Positions 37,494 to 49,013 of a DNA stretch of 64,000 bases are shown here, piece after piece. The stretch comes from Labia minor (taxonomy: Eukaryota > Arthropoda > Insecta > Dermaptera > Spongiphoridae): positions 47,182,655 through 47,246,654 of the forward strand of contig OY720347.1 of assembly GCA_963082975.1 (NCBI GenBank), written 5' to 3'. A program made the position numbers and the translations under genes. The notes beneath the pieces were generated by a model. The model did not search any database and was not told the origin of the DNA. It was given only the letters and a program-made list of their open reading frames with translations. Position 1 is the first letter of the stretch; each line of letters begins with the position of its first letter.

Positions 37494-37634
37494 TGAGATA
37501 GCCTCTATCTCTGTCTCTCTTTTGTGCGGTGTTTCGTTTTTGAGAGAGAGGCTATCTGGGTCTTTCTTTTGTCCGGTCTTTCGTCTTTGAGAAAGAGGCT
37601 ATCTGCGTCTTCGTTTTATGCTGTCTTTCGTTCT
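37494..37634 (+). repeat. 47-bp tandem repeat, about three units
   Basis: Successive units share GAGAAAGAGGCTATCTG (37541, 37588) and GTCTTTCTTTTGTCCGGT, GTCTTTCGT-like sections; the first unit (from about 37494) is more diverged. Just downstream at 37665-37677 is GCGCGCATGCGCA, a palindromic sequence matching the NRF-1-type consensus. Confidence 0.8.
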
Positions 37635-38225
37635 AATACCCTGTCGCTAGGTTGAAAGTCCACGGCGCGCATGCGCACTAGTACGTTGACGCGGAATAAT
37701 ATTTCTTAGCCTCTGCTGGGTGAAAGAATAAAAATTAGTATGTGACCTCACAGTTACCGCCTTTTAGATATATATCTATTCTTAAAATAAAATTAAAAAT
37801 ATTTATATTATATTCATATATATGTAAAATAATAATTATATTATTTTAATATTCCTATAAGTTGGTATCACTATTTATTATTATTATGAATTATTTATAA
37901 GTAATTAATATTATTAATTGGTATTAATAAATAAATAATATTAATTATATTAACTTAATATTTCTAACTTTGTATTACAATAATGAGACGGAATTGTTGT
38001 GTGTTAAATTAGATTTAATTAAAGATTGAATTTAGGATAATTAAAAGGGTTATTGAAACCGCGTATGCTGATTAGGGAATGACAAGATTGAATAGGTTCA
38101 ATTAAAAAATGCTTATATAAAATTATAACTAAAAATGATTTATTTAATAAAACTATAAGAATTTAAATTACAATTTAATTAATTTTTTGTGAATAAATAA
38201 ACATATATAAAATAATAAAAATATA

Positions 38226-38437
38226 AAATTTCGAAATTAAATAATGAATTTTAAAATATTTTAAATATAAAAAAATGTTAATACAATATCATTTAAAAAA
38301 AAAGCGGGATTAATAAATATATATATATATTTTATTAAAAATAAATATTTTTAATTTTATTTCGAAATTAAATTATAAATTTTAAAATATTTTAAATATA
38401 AAAAAAATATTAATACAAAATTAAAAAAAGGCGGGAG
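38226..38437 (+). repeat. Imperfect tandem duplication, offset about 130 bp
   Basis: TTTCGAAATTAAAT, GAATTTTAAAATATTTTAAA, ATATAAAAAAA and AGCGGGA / GGCGGGA recur in the same order in 38226-38310 and 38357-38437, separated by a TA run. Confidence 0.8.
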
Positions 38438-38944
38438 TAAAATTTCAAAATGGATGCCATTTACGTCACCCATATATAATTTTCAATTAAGAAATTAATA
38501 ATGAAGCTGTAAGTTTCAAGAGATGTAATCAATAAAACTCAATTTTTCTTTATAAATACTATATCTAGTGTGAATTTGAAAAAAATCGTTAGAGCGGTTT
38601 TTGAGAACCAATGGTTATAGATAAATAGATAGATATATACAATTTTAGCTAGCATAATAAGATAAGATATATATCGTGAAATAATTAAAATTCTCAAGTC
38701 AAATATACAGCGAGCACGCATACCGACGCATGTAATTGTGTGTGTGAACATGGTCGGCGATTCACACGCCAACACATACAGTTATGTGCGTCGATGACCA
38801 TTCACGTTATTTATCCGAATCTCAACATTACTTTAACACTACTAAATCAATTTAAAATTATTATTGCATTTAAAACTGCTTTTCTCTACTCCACAGATTT
38901 CACTATGCCGAAAAAAAATAACGACCAAAATTTAGACGATATTA

Positions 38945-39298
38945 TTTATTTCACTACTGGTTTATAGCCACACAGGTGCTAATGCACTTGAACGAGGCGA
39001 AGATAAAATCCCTCTAATTCTCGGGGGAGATTTTAATGTAAATTTTGGATCTGATGATTCGTTGCCGTTGATCAACTTTCTTCGAGAAACATTTGGTCTG
39101 CTTATAAATAACGATCCCAAGGAATCAACAACAAAATCTGGAACTACAATAGATGCTGTTTTTACACGTTATATAGAAAATATCGAATCACGAACATATA
39201 TATCTTATTTTAGTTATCACAAGCCATTAATATCAGTATTACCAATTGAATCACCAACCGACAATAGTACAGGCAATGTAGATATGATGATAGAGTAG
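38945..39298 (+). pseudogene. Endonuclease/exonuclease/phosphatase-like domain remnant (Helentron/PIF1-associated type)
   Basis: The plus-strand frame reads VYSHTGANALERGEDKIP, then LILGGDFNVNFGSDDS, then LINFLRETFGLLINNDPKES, TKSGTTIDAVFTRY, and a tail with SYHKPL, ending at a stop at 39296-39298. GGDFN is the conserved Asn/Asp motif of this nuclease superfamily, TTIDAVF matches its second half (usually TxIDxVF), and SYHKPL stands where SDHxPL is normal, so the catalytic Asp-His pair has lost its Asp. The N-terminal catalytic Glu region is missing and the frame is closed upstream. It is a C-terminal fragment with no in-frame start of its own. Confidence 0.72.
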
Positions 39299-39450
39299 AT
39301 AATAATAATAATAAAGCGAATATTTGTTACGAAAATTTTATACTGTTATATGTCTTTCGAAATGATCCCTTTATTTTTCTCTATTTCTCTCTCACTCACA
39401 CTCTCAACTAAAATTTATCTTATTCTCTAGATTGTAAGAAGTTTCACTTC

Positions 39451-42400
39451 CGCCACGTGTACGATGCTGCACATTTTGCTTTTTTTTTTTAAATTAATTA
39501 TCTAATTATATTTTTATACTGGCTTTCAAGATAATATAATTCTGAGATAAAATTAATTCTACTAATCGAAAATATGAAAGGATTTTTTGGAAAATGTTTC
39601 CCAACAAATATCCCAGTCGATGATGCTCATTAACAGGCGTACACGATTCCCCTAAGAAGATTAAACCAGATTAGGTCGCCCATGTTGAACATGTTGACTA
39701 TAGTTTCATCCCTAATATTCAACCAACCCCTAAAAACCTTCTCTACAAAGTCCTTTTCAACAATATCAATTTTTACTTAACTTACTCCATTCATTCTTAT
39801 GTCGAAATAAAATTACCAAATGTTGATTACACCCACTGTTGTAATAAAATAAAAAGACGTAGTCGTAAGACTAAACGCGAATGATTTAAATAGAGTCATT
39901 TCCCTAAAATTATCTTTTATGTATTTTCTTTTAATTATTTATTATATATAATACATTTTATTTCAGAATTAGTCTATTTCTTAGTCTTATTAAATTTTTC
40001 ATTGTTAAATAAGAATAAATTAATATTTTAATAATTAATTAATTAATAATATATTATTTTCTTTAATTCTAGATATAAAACAATACCTTCCCTTCCTATT
40101 GTCGGTCGGTAAAAATTTGCAAAATATCATTTTCCCTATAAATATTAAAAGTTTACAGGGGCTAGTTAAATGTGAGAAATATATTCAAGACCAATAAAAA
40201 ATTAAATAAATATTAATTAATATTTACTAATTTTGTAACCACAATTTAATAAAAATATATTAGTTGTTTGTTGTAAAATAATTTAAAACTGATAGAATAG
40301 TATATATTGAAATTTCTCAATTATTTATAAAAAATCATTTTTATTATTTACATATTTATTCTATTTAATTAATTAAAGCTTTTTAGGAAATAAGCTATAT
40401 TATTTAGACCAGAAATAACATTAAAATTTACAATCTTTTGTCTGAAAATAAATATTTCAATAAAAATAAGATTAATTTTAAAAGAATTATTTCTTTTATA
40501 AGTTATATATACTTATATATTATAATATATATTATATAACTTATATTTAAATAATTTATTTTTTTAAATTTAACATATATTTACAACATTGAAAATGTAA
40601 ATATTCATTATTATTATTATTATTATGTATAGAAGTATGTGAGGTGTAATAGTGTTATAGAACTTAATACCTTATAACTACAGATGTATTTTTGAAAAAT
40701 AGATTCTTTATAAATAAATAATCAAATAGTAAAAACTAAATAATTAAATAAATTCAAAAAACACTTTAACGTTTTTATTTAATTACTTTAAAAATAGTTA
40801 ATATTCAATTTTACAACAACAAAAATTAGAAAAAACTCTATTCATAATAATTCTTAAACATTGATTGGGTAAAAAAATTATAATAAACGATATACTTAAT
40901 TCTTAAACATTGATTGGGGAATTGAAAGAGGTATTATATAGTAATTTTATTGATAATAATAAACTTCATGTTATTTGAATTTTAAATACTGTATTAAGAT
41001 TTTACTAGTTGGTAATAAAGAAGAAAATGGGTTTTATGTTTGTTTATTGTAACTATTAAATTCTCTGAATTGTTAATAAAAAGAAAGCGAGGTCTTCTAA
41101 GGTGTTTCAAGTAACGAAATTTTCTTATTTCTAATTAAGATTAGAAAAAAATCTAAAATTATAAATTATTTTTATTGAAGTTTCCTTTTATATTTTATAT
41201 TATTTTACCTTTTAAATTATATGGCATTAGACACAATGAAAGGATTAATGATTTATTAAAATTATATATATATATATATATATAATTATAAGGAAATCTA
41301 AATTCTTTTAATGCTCAATATAAGAAGACATTCATTTAACTTAAAAAATATTAATATTATCCCCATCGTCTCTTTATATCTCTGATTTGCACTCAAAAAC
41401 AAATATCACATTTTTATCATACTTGATAACAAAATCTTTAAAAATATATTATTTATAAGCTACACAGTTTAATGAACTTGTTTTAGTAAAACAATATAAT
41501 AGTTTATATAAAAACATATTAGGTATTATATACAATATAGGATATAGGTATATAGTAAAGTTAAATATTTATTAATTTATAATATGATACTAGTAGCATA
41601 TCGTCTCTTCCCCTGTTGCCATTAGACAAAAATGTCAAATCACCCCTCTCCTTGGAAGCGTGACATCATTTATGGATCCCTCCTTAGATACCTATTAGAG
41701 TTTTAGTATTACTCCTTTCATTTGCCAATTTAAAAAGAAAGACTGCATTATTTGTATATAAATTTTGTTGAGGTTATGTATTGTTGGATATTTCTTTTGA
41801 ATATATTTCAAATTTTAATAAGTAAATTTTAATTTAATTTAATAATCGTAATTATTAATTTGATATAATAATAAATTATATAAAATGTGTAGAAATTAGA
41901 TTATTATTTATCTAGCTAACTAAAATTCAAGTACAAATACAAAAATAAACTGATGAATAGGGTATATATTTACCAGTTTTTATTTGTATTTATTTTACAA
42001 GAAGATTGTATCAATTTCAATCTATAAATATTAAAAAATGATAATATTCTACACTAATATATATGTATATATAGATATATATACGTTAAGGGTTTGCTCA
42101 AGCCCTCGAGTTTTCAGAGCCAATTTATGAAATGCTGAAATATAAAAGACCCTCAAAATAGAACTATGGTTTATATTATAATTTATAAAATTAATTATTT
42201 ATAATTAAACATATACTTATATATAGATATTTAGATATAAGCATATAAATATTATATCTTTAGATAATGGCTATATATTTAATATATACTAATATAAGTA
42301 TATATTATTTATTATAATATTTATTTATATATATATATAAGTCTAATGTATTAAGTGTGTGTAATTTATTAATATTAATTTTAATTTCAAATTTCAAATT

Positions 42401-42675
42401 TCATTTTCCAATAATGTAATAAATCGATTTTTTAAAAAAATATTTCCAACCTAAGGTATCAGAATAGCCAATAACCTCAAAATTACGAATGTAGAAATTT
42501 ACAGAAATCTTAAAAAATCTTTTGAAAAATAGATTCATAACAGAACAAAAATTACACTCCCTTTTTATATAAATGACTAATGTCCAACCTAAAAATTTTT
42601 GTAGATACATAAGAAGGTAGTTCTTATGAATCGGACCATTTGAAAAAACAGAACATTTATTTTTTAAAAGATTAA
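39451..42675. other. AT-rich non-coding stretch with one R1 end fragment
   Basis: No gene is recognised. A 19-bp phrase TTCTTAAACATTGATTGGG is duplicated 49 bp apart (about 40852 and 40901). (TTA)n lies at 40606-40626, (TA)n at 41263-41284 and again near 42329. The 102-codon frame at 42401-42709 (-) overlaps the left edge of a mariner remnant; it has no recognised domain and may be chance. Confidence 0.45.
40077..40115 (-). repeat. R1 repeat, terminal fragment
   Basis: The reverse complement reads TTTTTACCGACCGACAATAG then GAAGGGAAGGTATTGTTTT, the first 40 bp of R1. Confidence 0.75.
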
Positions 42676-43100
42676 CTAAGAAAGATAATAAAGTATTTGG
42701 TGCTTGCATATATTGGTAGCGATCAAATTATCGATCCATTTTCGTGCTTCTTTAGCATTTCGAAACCGTGTGCCAGCGAAGCCAATCGATCTGAACAAGT
42801 GGTAATCAGAAGGCACTTTGTCTGGTGGGTACGCTGGGTGCGGCAGAATTTCCCATTCGAGCTGCAACAGTGTATCCTTCACAACTATTGCAGAGTGTAT
42901 CCGAGCGTTGTCATACAAGATGATGACATTACTCCGGATCCTTGCTATTCCTGTTTTCTTTTGCAACAATACTTCGTTCAATTTTTTCAGTTGTCATGGG
43001 TAGACCTCTGCAGTTATAGTTTCATTAGATTTTATCAGTTCGTAATTCATTAAACCTTGCTGTTAAAGCCATTTGCTCATCAAAACTTTATGGTCAAATT
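42676..43100 (-). pseudogene. Mariner (DD34D) transposase C-terminal remnant
   Basis: Minus-strand translation gives QGLMNYELIKSNETITAEVY, a stop, then QLKKLNEVLLQKKTG, NVIILYDNARIHSA, LEWEILPHPAYPPD, VPSDYHLFRS, LAGT-like FAGTRFRNA and ARKWIDNLIA. The Asp of YDNA and the Asp of PSDY are separated by 34 residues, the DD34D spacing that defines mariner. The order WE-LPHP, PSDYHLF is canonical. In-frame stops in the upstream part and loss of the N-terminal half make it a dead fragment. No inverted repeats were located at its edges. Confidence 0.82.
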
Positions 43101-43475
43101 AAAGAACAAAAGTATTAAAGGTCGAAAATACAATTATGAGCATTTAATGATTAGCGTCTATATACACTGAATGTCTCAATAATATTAAATAAACTGTTAT
43201 TTTATGCGGAGAAATGTCAAAACCATCGAATTTAATAGTTAAGTTATTTTGTTTGCATTGTGATACTTCGTAACTCAACCAATAGATGTCGCTGATCAAA
43301 ATACATGGCAAGTACCTATTATTATAATTGAAAATTCTTTATTTATTTAAGTAAAATTTTTTTAAACAATTTAATCTATTTCATAAATATAATATGATTT
43401 TACAAATGAAATATGTTAAAAATTTTGAATGAGTAATTTAAACAAATTAGATTTCTTTTTAATATTATTTTAGTT

Positions 43476-43506
<31 letters not shown>

Positions 43507-44514
43507 GGTATATTAATATTTTATAAAGTACACTATATACATATTGGATATATTCATACAAATATGGTTTACATGTATAACAATCACACTCGAAGTAATA
43601 CACAATATTAGTATATAATAAGTAGACATTCAGTACTATAAATTTAATCTAGAATTAGTATTAAAGCATAGGTTCAATTTTAATCTATTGTTTTAATTTA
43701 TGAAATAATGATTAATAACAAAATAAAAGATTATTCATTCAAGAATTCTCATCAATTTTTTTTTTCATGACACCTATGATATGGTATAGATTCATTATTT
43801 AGGCTTTAATTACATTCTATTTCTATAAAAAGGGGTGTAAATAAAGAAAGAATATTTTTATATACAATTATAAAGTCATTCATTACTTTTATTTTATCGT
43901 GGTGTTAAAGGCCAAGTCGTTGTACGCCCTACAAATTATAAATAAATAAAAAAATATAATTTATTATAATATAAAATGTAATTTTTCTTGAAAGTGTTAA
44001 TATTCCAACTCTGAAATTAATAAAATGGTTGTGTAATAAACCATCATCTCTTATATTCAGATATATTGAAATTAAATTAATTAATTAACCCGTGTTATTT
44101 TTTAATTTACTTTGAAAATTAACCTTAAATTTAAAATTTAAATTGACTTACAATTTCATTAATTAAAATTATAATTACCATACAAATTGAAACTAAGATA
44201 AGAATAAAGTAAATCATTTATGTTATCACATTTGGAGTGTGAATTTTTATTTGACACCTCTTTAGGGATTTATACAATTTGCAAATGTTTTATGAAATAG
44301 AAAAATAAATAAAAAATAAATTAAAAAAAACCTGCTGACTGGATTAATTACTTCTATTTACTCATTGAATTCCAATTCAAATGATCAAGCTTAAATATTT
44401 AATTTTTTTTTTCTTCTAGAATTAAACTAAATATCTACCGAGAAAGAAAAATAAAATAGAAATATTGATATAACCATATTTATCCTCTTTCGAATTAGAA
44501 TGCGATTCATTCTT
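43101..44514. other. AT-rich non-coding stretch
   Basis: No gene; (TA)n at 43476-43505. Confidence 0.5.
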
Positions 44515-44650
44515 TTTTCATAAGCGCCCCGCAATGCGCACTCGAGACAAGAGGGAGAGAGAGAGAGAGAGAAGCCGCAGCGCCCTTCGGCGAGGCTCTC
44601 CGGACAACGTGGCCGCCCCCAAAACCCCCAGGTCTCCGACCAGAACATAA
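44515..44650. other. GC-rich islet with (GA)n in AT-rich DNA
   Basis: About 135 bp with unusually high GC and several CG dinucleotides (GCGCCCCGCAATGCGCACTC, a GAGAGAGAGA run at about 44555-44573, and CGCCCTTCGGCGAGGCTCTC). The flanks are AT-rich at once on both sides. The minus-strand frame through it (44427-44648) shows no recognised domain. It could be an alternative promoter, an enhancer with GAGA-type sites, or a short exon; the sequence does not decide between these. Confidence 0.4.
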
Positions 44651-44994
44651 TAAGTCACATCTCTTTTTATGTACTTCATTTGAAATGTCGCTTATCGATT
44701 TTGCTTTTGAACTGGATCAATTCCTAACATAAAATAATTCCCCAGGCTGCAATTCTCTTTTGGTTTCGATCATAATCGGAATTAACTTGATTAAAAAGAC
44801 AGCATTAAATTACAGCCCTTTTATGATGAATATGACAAGCTATTGATTAAAATCTTATTATTTGCTCACGATAAGTATAAATCTAATTTCATTCATAAGC
44901 TATTATTGTAACATATATCCTAAATATTTAACTAAATTATTTTTTTTTATTAATTACTGAAAATTTATTTATCTGCTATTAAAAAAGTAACCTC
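44651..44994. other. AT-rich non-coding stretch
   Basis: Nothing recognisable. Confidence 0.5.
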
Positions 44995-45240
44995 TGCATT
45001 TTGAACATCCTATGAAAGGACATGGTTTATCAACTAGGTTGCCGCCTAATCGGGGAGGAGGTGTTGTATGATAAGTACAACAGGTCCTTTTAACCTTTAT
45101 CTTGATTTTCTTGATTAATGACAGATATTTATTGTTTTAAGTAGCTTCCCAGTTTTGATCAAATAAGGTTTAATAAACTTTGTACCAGGCACCACAGAAA
45201 AATTTCCTTATCAAGCCCGGGGATCGTAGTCTTTTACTAT
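44995..45240 (-). repeat. tRNA-derived SINE, copy S4
   Basis: The reverse complement contains ACTGGGAAGCTACTTAAAAC, AATCAAGAAAATCAAGATAA, CCCCGATTAGGCGGCAACCT and TGTCCTTTCATAGGATG, the best-preserved 3' body of the family. The head keeps only GATCCCCGGGCTTG from the B-box area. Confidence 0.75.
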
Positions 45241-45310
45241 TACAAATCTTAATACAAAAGTAAAATTACAATAATTTATTTATTTATTTTATATTCCTTT
45301 CTTTCTCTTT

Positions 45311-45909
45311 TTACTATCTCGCCAGAGATAGTATTGCGATCACGAAAATTTTCGATGTTGAGATTTTGATGTTTTTATACGTTTTGAAGGTTCCTGAATC
45401 ATTTTCACTAAGGTTGAGAAAAATGTCTGTGTGTGTGTATGTATGTAGACAAGATTACGCAAAAACGGTTTGAGCTAGAATGATGAAATTTGGTACATGG
45501 ACATTATTCAAAATTCATAGTTTTCTATCAACTTTTGAGAAATGTAGCTCAACCGGAAGAGGGTCATTACATACAACGTTTTGATTTTTTTTTCCTCTAA
45601 AGTGACCGTAATAATAAAGATATATGTTTGATAATTTTTCACATGATTAATAATTGTATAAAACTGCTATATATAGAATTTCAGCTTGATTGATTCGCTA
45701 AAATTACCAGAATTAATTTTTTAACACTGGAAATCACTCGCCAACACGTGACGTCGTGCCATCAACAAAGAGCCAAACATGCGCTGGTTAATTATAAATA
45801 TTATTATTATTTATAATTTATAATTAATTAAATTTAATTTAAATATAATATATTATGTTATTTAATCCAATTCAAATTGCGAGATAGTCGAGTGGAGACA
45901 CTCCAGCTT
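45311..45909 (-). repeat. Interspersed repeat family A, near-complete copy A3
   Basis: The reverse complement matches 6495-7064 from AGCTGGAGTGTCTCCACTCG to the terminal hairpin ACTATCTC-GCCA-GAGATAGT. A GTGTGTGTGTATGTATGTA microsatellite, GATGAAATTTGGTACATG and GCTCAACCGGAAGAGGG are preserved. The hairpin loop differs between copies (TTAC versus TGGC when read the same way). Confidence 0.85.
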
Positions 45910-46841
45910 ATTATTCTTGCAATTATATCAGTTTTTCAATAAATATTTTGTTTATGTTTATTTATTTTCTCTTTCCTGATTTAGTTACATTGTTATTTAC
46001 GCATTTATTTACAAAATCAAATGTAGGTACATGTTTTGTTTTTTTCTTGTCTTTGTTAGCTTAATCAAGGTCTTCCACAATTTACAATATTATTGTCATG
46101 TTCATTCTAGTTGTTTCTTCTTTTATTATTTTTTCATCTTTTTGTCTTATCCATCCATTCCAAAATATGTCTTTATTTTACCAGCCATCATTATATCCTG
46201 TAATAAGATTAATAATAAAATAAGAAACAAAACTTTATTTTTTTAATCCGAATTGTGAAATAATTTTTTATGAAACAAATCAATTTCAATTAAATTTTTA
46301 ATATATCAAGTAAACACTTTTATTTATTAATCCTTCTGTTTGAAATTGTTTTTATCTTTTTACTCAATGTTGTATTTTTATAGTCACAATAAATGTGTTA
46401 TTATGTATCTTGATTTTAATTTTCATTAAATTTCAGGATTTTCTAAAAATTAATTTACAGATGCTAAAATATAAATTAAGTTCATGATACATAATGCAAT
46501 CATAATAATCAAATTTTTTAATAGAGTACACACAAAGGACAATAAATTATAAGATTCTTATATAATAATAGAAATTAAATAATTAAAATTTTTATTTATA
46601 TTAGTAGATATATGGTTATAAGGAATTACTGGAGAGGATTTAACTTGAAATATATTCCAAGTTCAAGGCACGGACTTAGTTAGCACTTGGGTAGAAAGGT
46701 TTTATTGTTTGTTGGAAAAAAAATTCTTAAAATAGCAAAAGCAGTAGTTGTTACTATTATAATCTTTTCACTTTGGTTTGAGCCAATTAAATGTGTGGTT
46801 GCTTATGTGTACTGTTAGAGGAACACCCTAGTTTTTTAGTA
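45910..46841. other. AT-rich non-coding stretch
   Basis: No gene; the frame at 46031-46246 (+) is hydrophobic by composition and has no recognised domain. Confidence 0.5.
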
Positions 46842-46843
46842 TA

Positions 46844-47580
46844 CGAGGTAGGGTCAAAAAGTTCGCGGAATTGGTTATTAAAAATTTATTAAAAATATTT
46901 ATAACATTCTTACATTATTTCCCTTCAAAATACTCTCCTCCTGCATCTACACATTTATTCCACCGTTCATATAATTGTTGGAAACACTCTTGAAAGCCGT
47001 TTTTTGAAAGTTCCTTCAGCCGCTCCGTCGCATTTTCAATCACCTCTGACGAATCAGCAAAACGATGTCCCTTCAATGCCATTTTTAACCTTGGAAACAG
47101 GTAGAAATCTGGTGGTGTTGATGGTTGTTCGTCTGTTCGCACGCACAATTTGTCGAACGCGCTCAACATTGTCGTCTGTAGTGGAAGTGGAAGGCCGCCC
47201 AGTCCGAACGTCATCATCAATTGTTGTGCGACCGTCGCGAAAACGCTTATGCCACTCGTAAATTGCTGTTTTCTTCATCGCAGAATTTCCGTATGCTTTT
47301 TTTAGCATCTCAAGAGTCTCCGAGGGTGATTTCTCCAGCAACACACAGAATTTAATATTGCCACGCTGCTCTAATGACGACATTGCACAATCCGACGAAA
47401 GAAAGAAACTACGATCTACAATATTAAACACCGAACGCACGGAACCAACTACAACTGCCTGCTAATCTCAAAAGCACATTCACTACCAGTTATGCCAACC
47501 TCACAAACAAAAATTTCCCTTTCAGCTAAGAAATACTTGACTATAAGCGACCATTCCGCGAACTTTTTGACCCTACCTCG
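46844..47580 (-). mobile_element. Mariner-type transposon, 737-bp internal-deletion derivative
   Basis: Perfect 28-bp terminal inverted repeats beginning CGAGGTAGGGTCAAAAAGTT are flanked by TA on both sides (46842-46843 and 47581-47582). The element keeps both coding ends of a minus-strand transposase and lacks the middle, roughly 600 bp relative to a typical mariner. Well-preserved ends suggest it is among the younger insertions here and may have moved using transposase supplied elsewhere. Confidence 0.92.
46915..47383 (-). pseudogene. Mariner transposase, N- and C-terminal parts joined by deletion
   Basis: The N-terminal part starts at 47383 with MSSLEQRGNIKFC and contains the paired helix-turn-helix region typical of mariner (LEKSPSETLEMLKKAYG, AIYEWHKRFRDGR, RTGRPSTS, DNVERVRQIV, NRRTTI). 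Near 47110 it meets the C-terminal part in another frame: TPPDFYLFPRLKMALKG, FADSSEVIEN, FQECFQQLYERWNKCVDAGG and EYFEGK. The catalytic core with the first two Asp residues is gone; only the third (PPDF) remains. The junction is out of frame, so the N-terminal frame runs on to a stop at 47054. Confidence 0.9.
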
Positions 47581-47582
47581 TA

Positions 47583-48405
47583 TTTAGAAAAAATAAGAAT
47601 TTTAAGTTCTCAAAGTGTACATTCTAATATTATATTAAATTATATTGTAAACAATATCTACTTGAATAATTTTAATTTTAATTTGATTTTAATTTTTATT
47701 TTTATAATAATTCACCGTGAAATCAAAAACTTATAAATAATATATCTGATATGTTTTTACCTTAAAAAGTTATGTGTATCGTACATGCACTTATTAGTAA
47801 GTGTGTTTAATTATTTTAAAACGTTGAAAGGATAAATTAAAATTTTTATTTAAATAAAATTAAAACAGTAAAATTTTAGTGGCTTCCTAAATAAAACGAT
47901 TAATTGATTTGGAACCCTTTTTATGATTAATAATTCAAATAGATTCTTATATTTCAGATTCAAGGAATAATTGGAATGATATTTAAAAAAAATGTGAGGT
48001 TTTCCCATTTACTATTCTAAATTCGATTAACTATTCATAATGTAAATCAAACGGATGAACACGCATAGCCATAGATAGACTGAACAGTAAAATTTTCCTA
48101 GTTTATATATTCAAAGGGGTTATTTTTTGACTGGTTATTTAATAATAAATCTTCTTCCATCTTTATGCCCATTTCCAACATTCCTAAGGATATTAACTAT
48201 GTAAAGACTTTTCGTCTAATAATAAAAAAAAATGTTAAAAGTAATCATTATTTGTAAATTGAATCCATCCATATTTCATATTTATTTACTTTTGTTATTT
48301 TTGTTTATTCTATTTATAAATCTTTTATTTGAAAATTCCATTTAATCTTGTAGCTAATATTTACTTAAAAGTCAACTCTGGGAAGGATTCATATTCAATT
48401 AGTCA
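47583..48405. other. AT-rich non-coding stretch
   Basis: No gene is recognised. An acceptor-like TTTAATCTTGTAG at 48341-48353 precedes a 69-bp open frame in phase 1 (LKVNSGKDSYSISQ...) ending at a stop near 48422; this may be chance. Confidence 0.35.
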
Positions 48406-48585
48406 ATGCCTTGGCAAATAAATTCAGTGCAATTATCTGTGTGTGCGATGTTCGTGACTGCTTTGAACATAGTTTTTGTTTCTATCATTAAAAGAACCAG
48501 AGAATGTCCCAGAATTGGATCAGACTGTGCACCTGCTAGTTCAGACGAAGAGGATATTTTTCTTTTTGAGTTTTGTTATTGCTAA
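48406..48585 (+). CDS. Candidate small ORF or exon with one membrane segment (unrecognised)
   Basis: A 59-codon ORF opens at ATG 48406 (MPWQINSV), contains a hydrophobic segment (LSVCAMFVTALNIVFVSII, about residues 10-28) followed by basic KRTRE, a Cys-containing stretch (CPRIGSDCAPASS), acidic DEED, and a hydrophobic end with FCYC, then a TAA. The amino-acid make-up is more varied than most AT-rich frames here, and the DNA is locally more GC-rich. An in-frame stop lies just upstream of the ATG. No homologue or family is recognised, and the ORF could equally be chance or an exon of the gene starting at 16085 in another phase. Confidence 0.22.
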   Translation: MPWQINSVQLSVCAMFVTALNIVFVSIIKRTRECPRIGSDCAPASSDEEDIFLFEFCYC

Positions 48586-49013
48586 TTAAGTTAGTAGAAT
48601 AAAATGATTTTAAATTATTCCAGAAGAGTCCCCATTTACATTGAAATAAATAGTTGTTTGATCAATTTCTGTTATATCTATTTAGATTTCAAATGATTCA
48701 ACCTTCTTTTGAATTACCTATATGTTTACTTTAAATCAAAAAAAAAATTAATTAAGGTATGGAGTTTAGAATTAAGTGTCCTTTCATGTCAAATAATACT
48801 AATATCAAAACAAGTACTCAACTAAAAAAATATATATATCCTTTTATTATCTTCCAATAAAAAGTCATCTTAAAATGAAAACATTAATTTTATAGTAGAT
48901 ATAATAATAAAGTTTAGAAAATATAGTATTAATTTATTTACGATATGACAGTTTAACACTTCTGCAAAAGCCATTCATTCTCTTTGAATAAATAATTTTA
49001 ACTGAAAAAAAAT
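48586..49013. other. AT-rich non-coding stretch
   Basis: Nothing recognisable. Confidence 0.5.

Larger units (their letters stand above)
37367..39450 (+). mobile_element. Helentron-like element (Helitron relative), degenerate
   Basis: GAAGTGAAACTTCTT at 37367-37381 recurs as its exact reverse complement at 39436-39450. The left copy is followed by TAGCGGCGT. The span contains a 47-bp tandem repeat near the left end and an endonuclease/exonuclease/phosphatase remnant near the right end. Helentrons are known for a 5' terminal repeat mirrored by a subterminal 3' repeat, for internal tandem repeats, and for an endonuclease domain at the protein C-terminus. All three fit, but Rep and helicase domains are not found, and the exact 3' terminus (beyond 39450) is undefined. 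Assignment is inference. Confidence 0.5.

Noticed and set aside
42401..42709. 102-codon minus-strand ORF next to the mariner remnant
   Set aside because: Its sequence does not continue the transposase and has no recognised motif; AT-rich minus frames of this length do occur by chance here.
44427..44648. 73-codon minus-strand ORF through the GC islet
   Set aside because: The open frame follows from GC content; half of it is AT-rich read-through with no domain.
47004..47261. Plus-strand ORF at 47004-47261 and plus-strand ORFs at 42697-43053
   Set aside because: They are shadows of the minus-strand mariner transposase pseudogenes.
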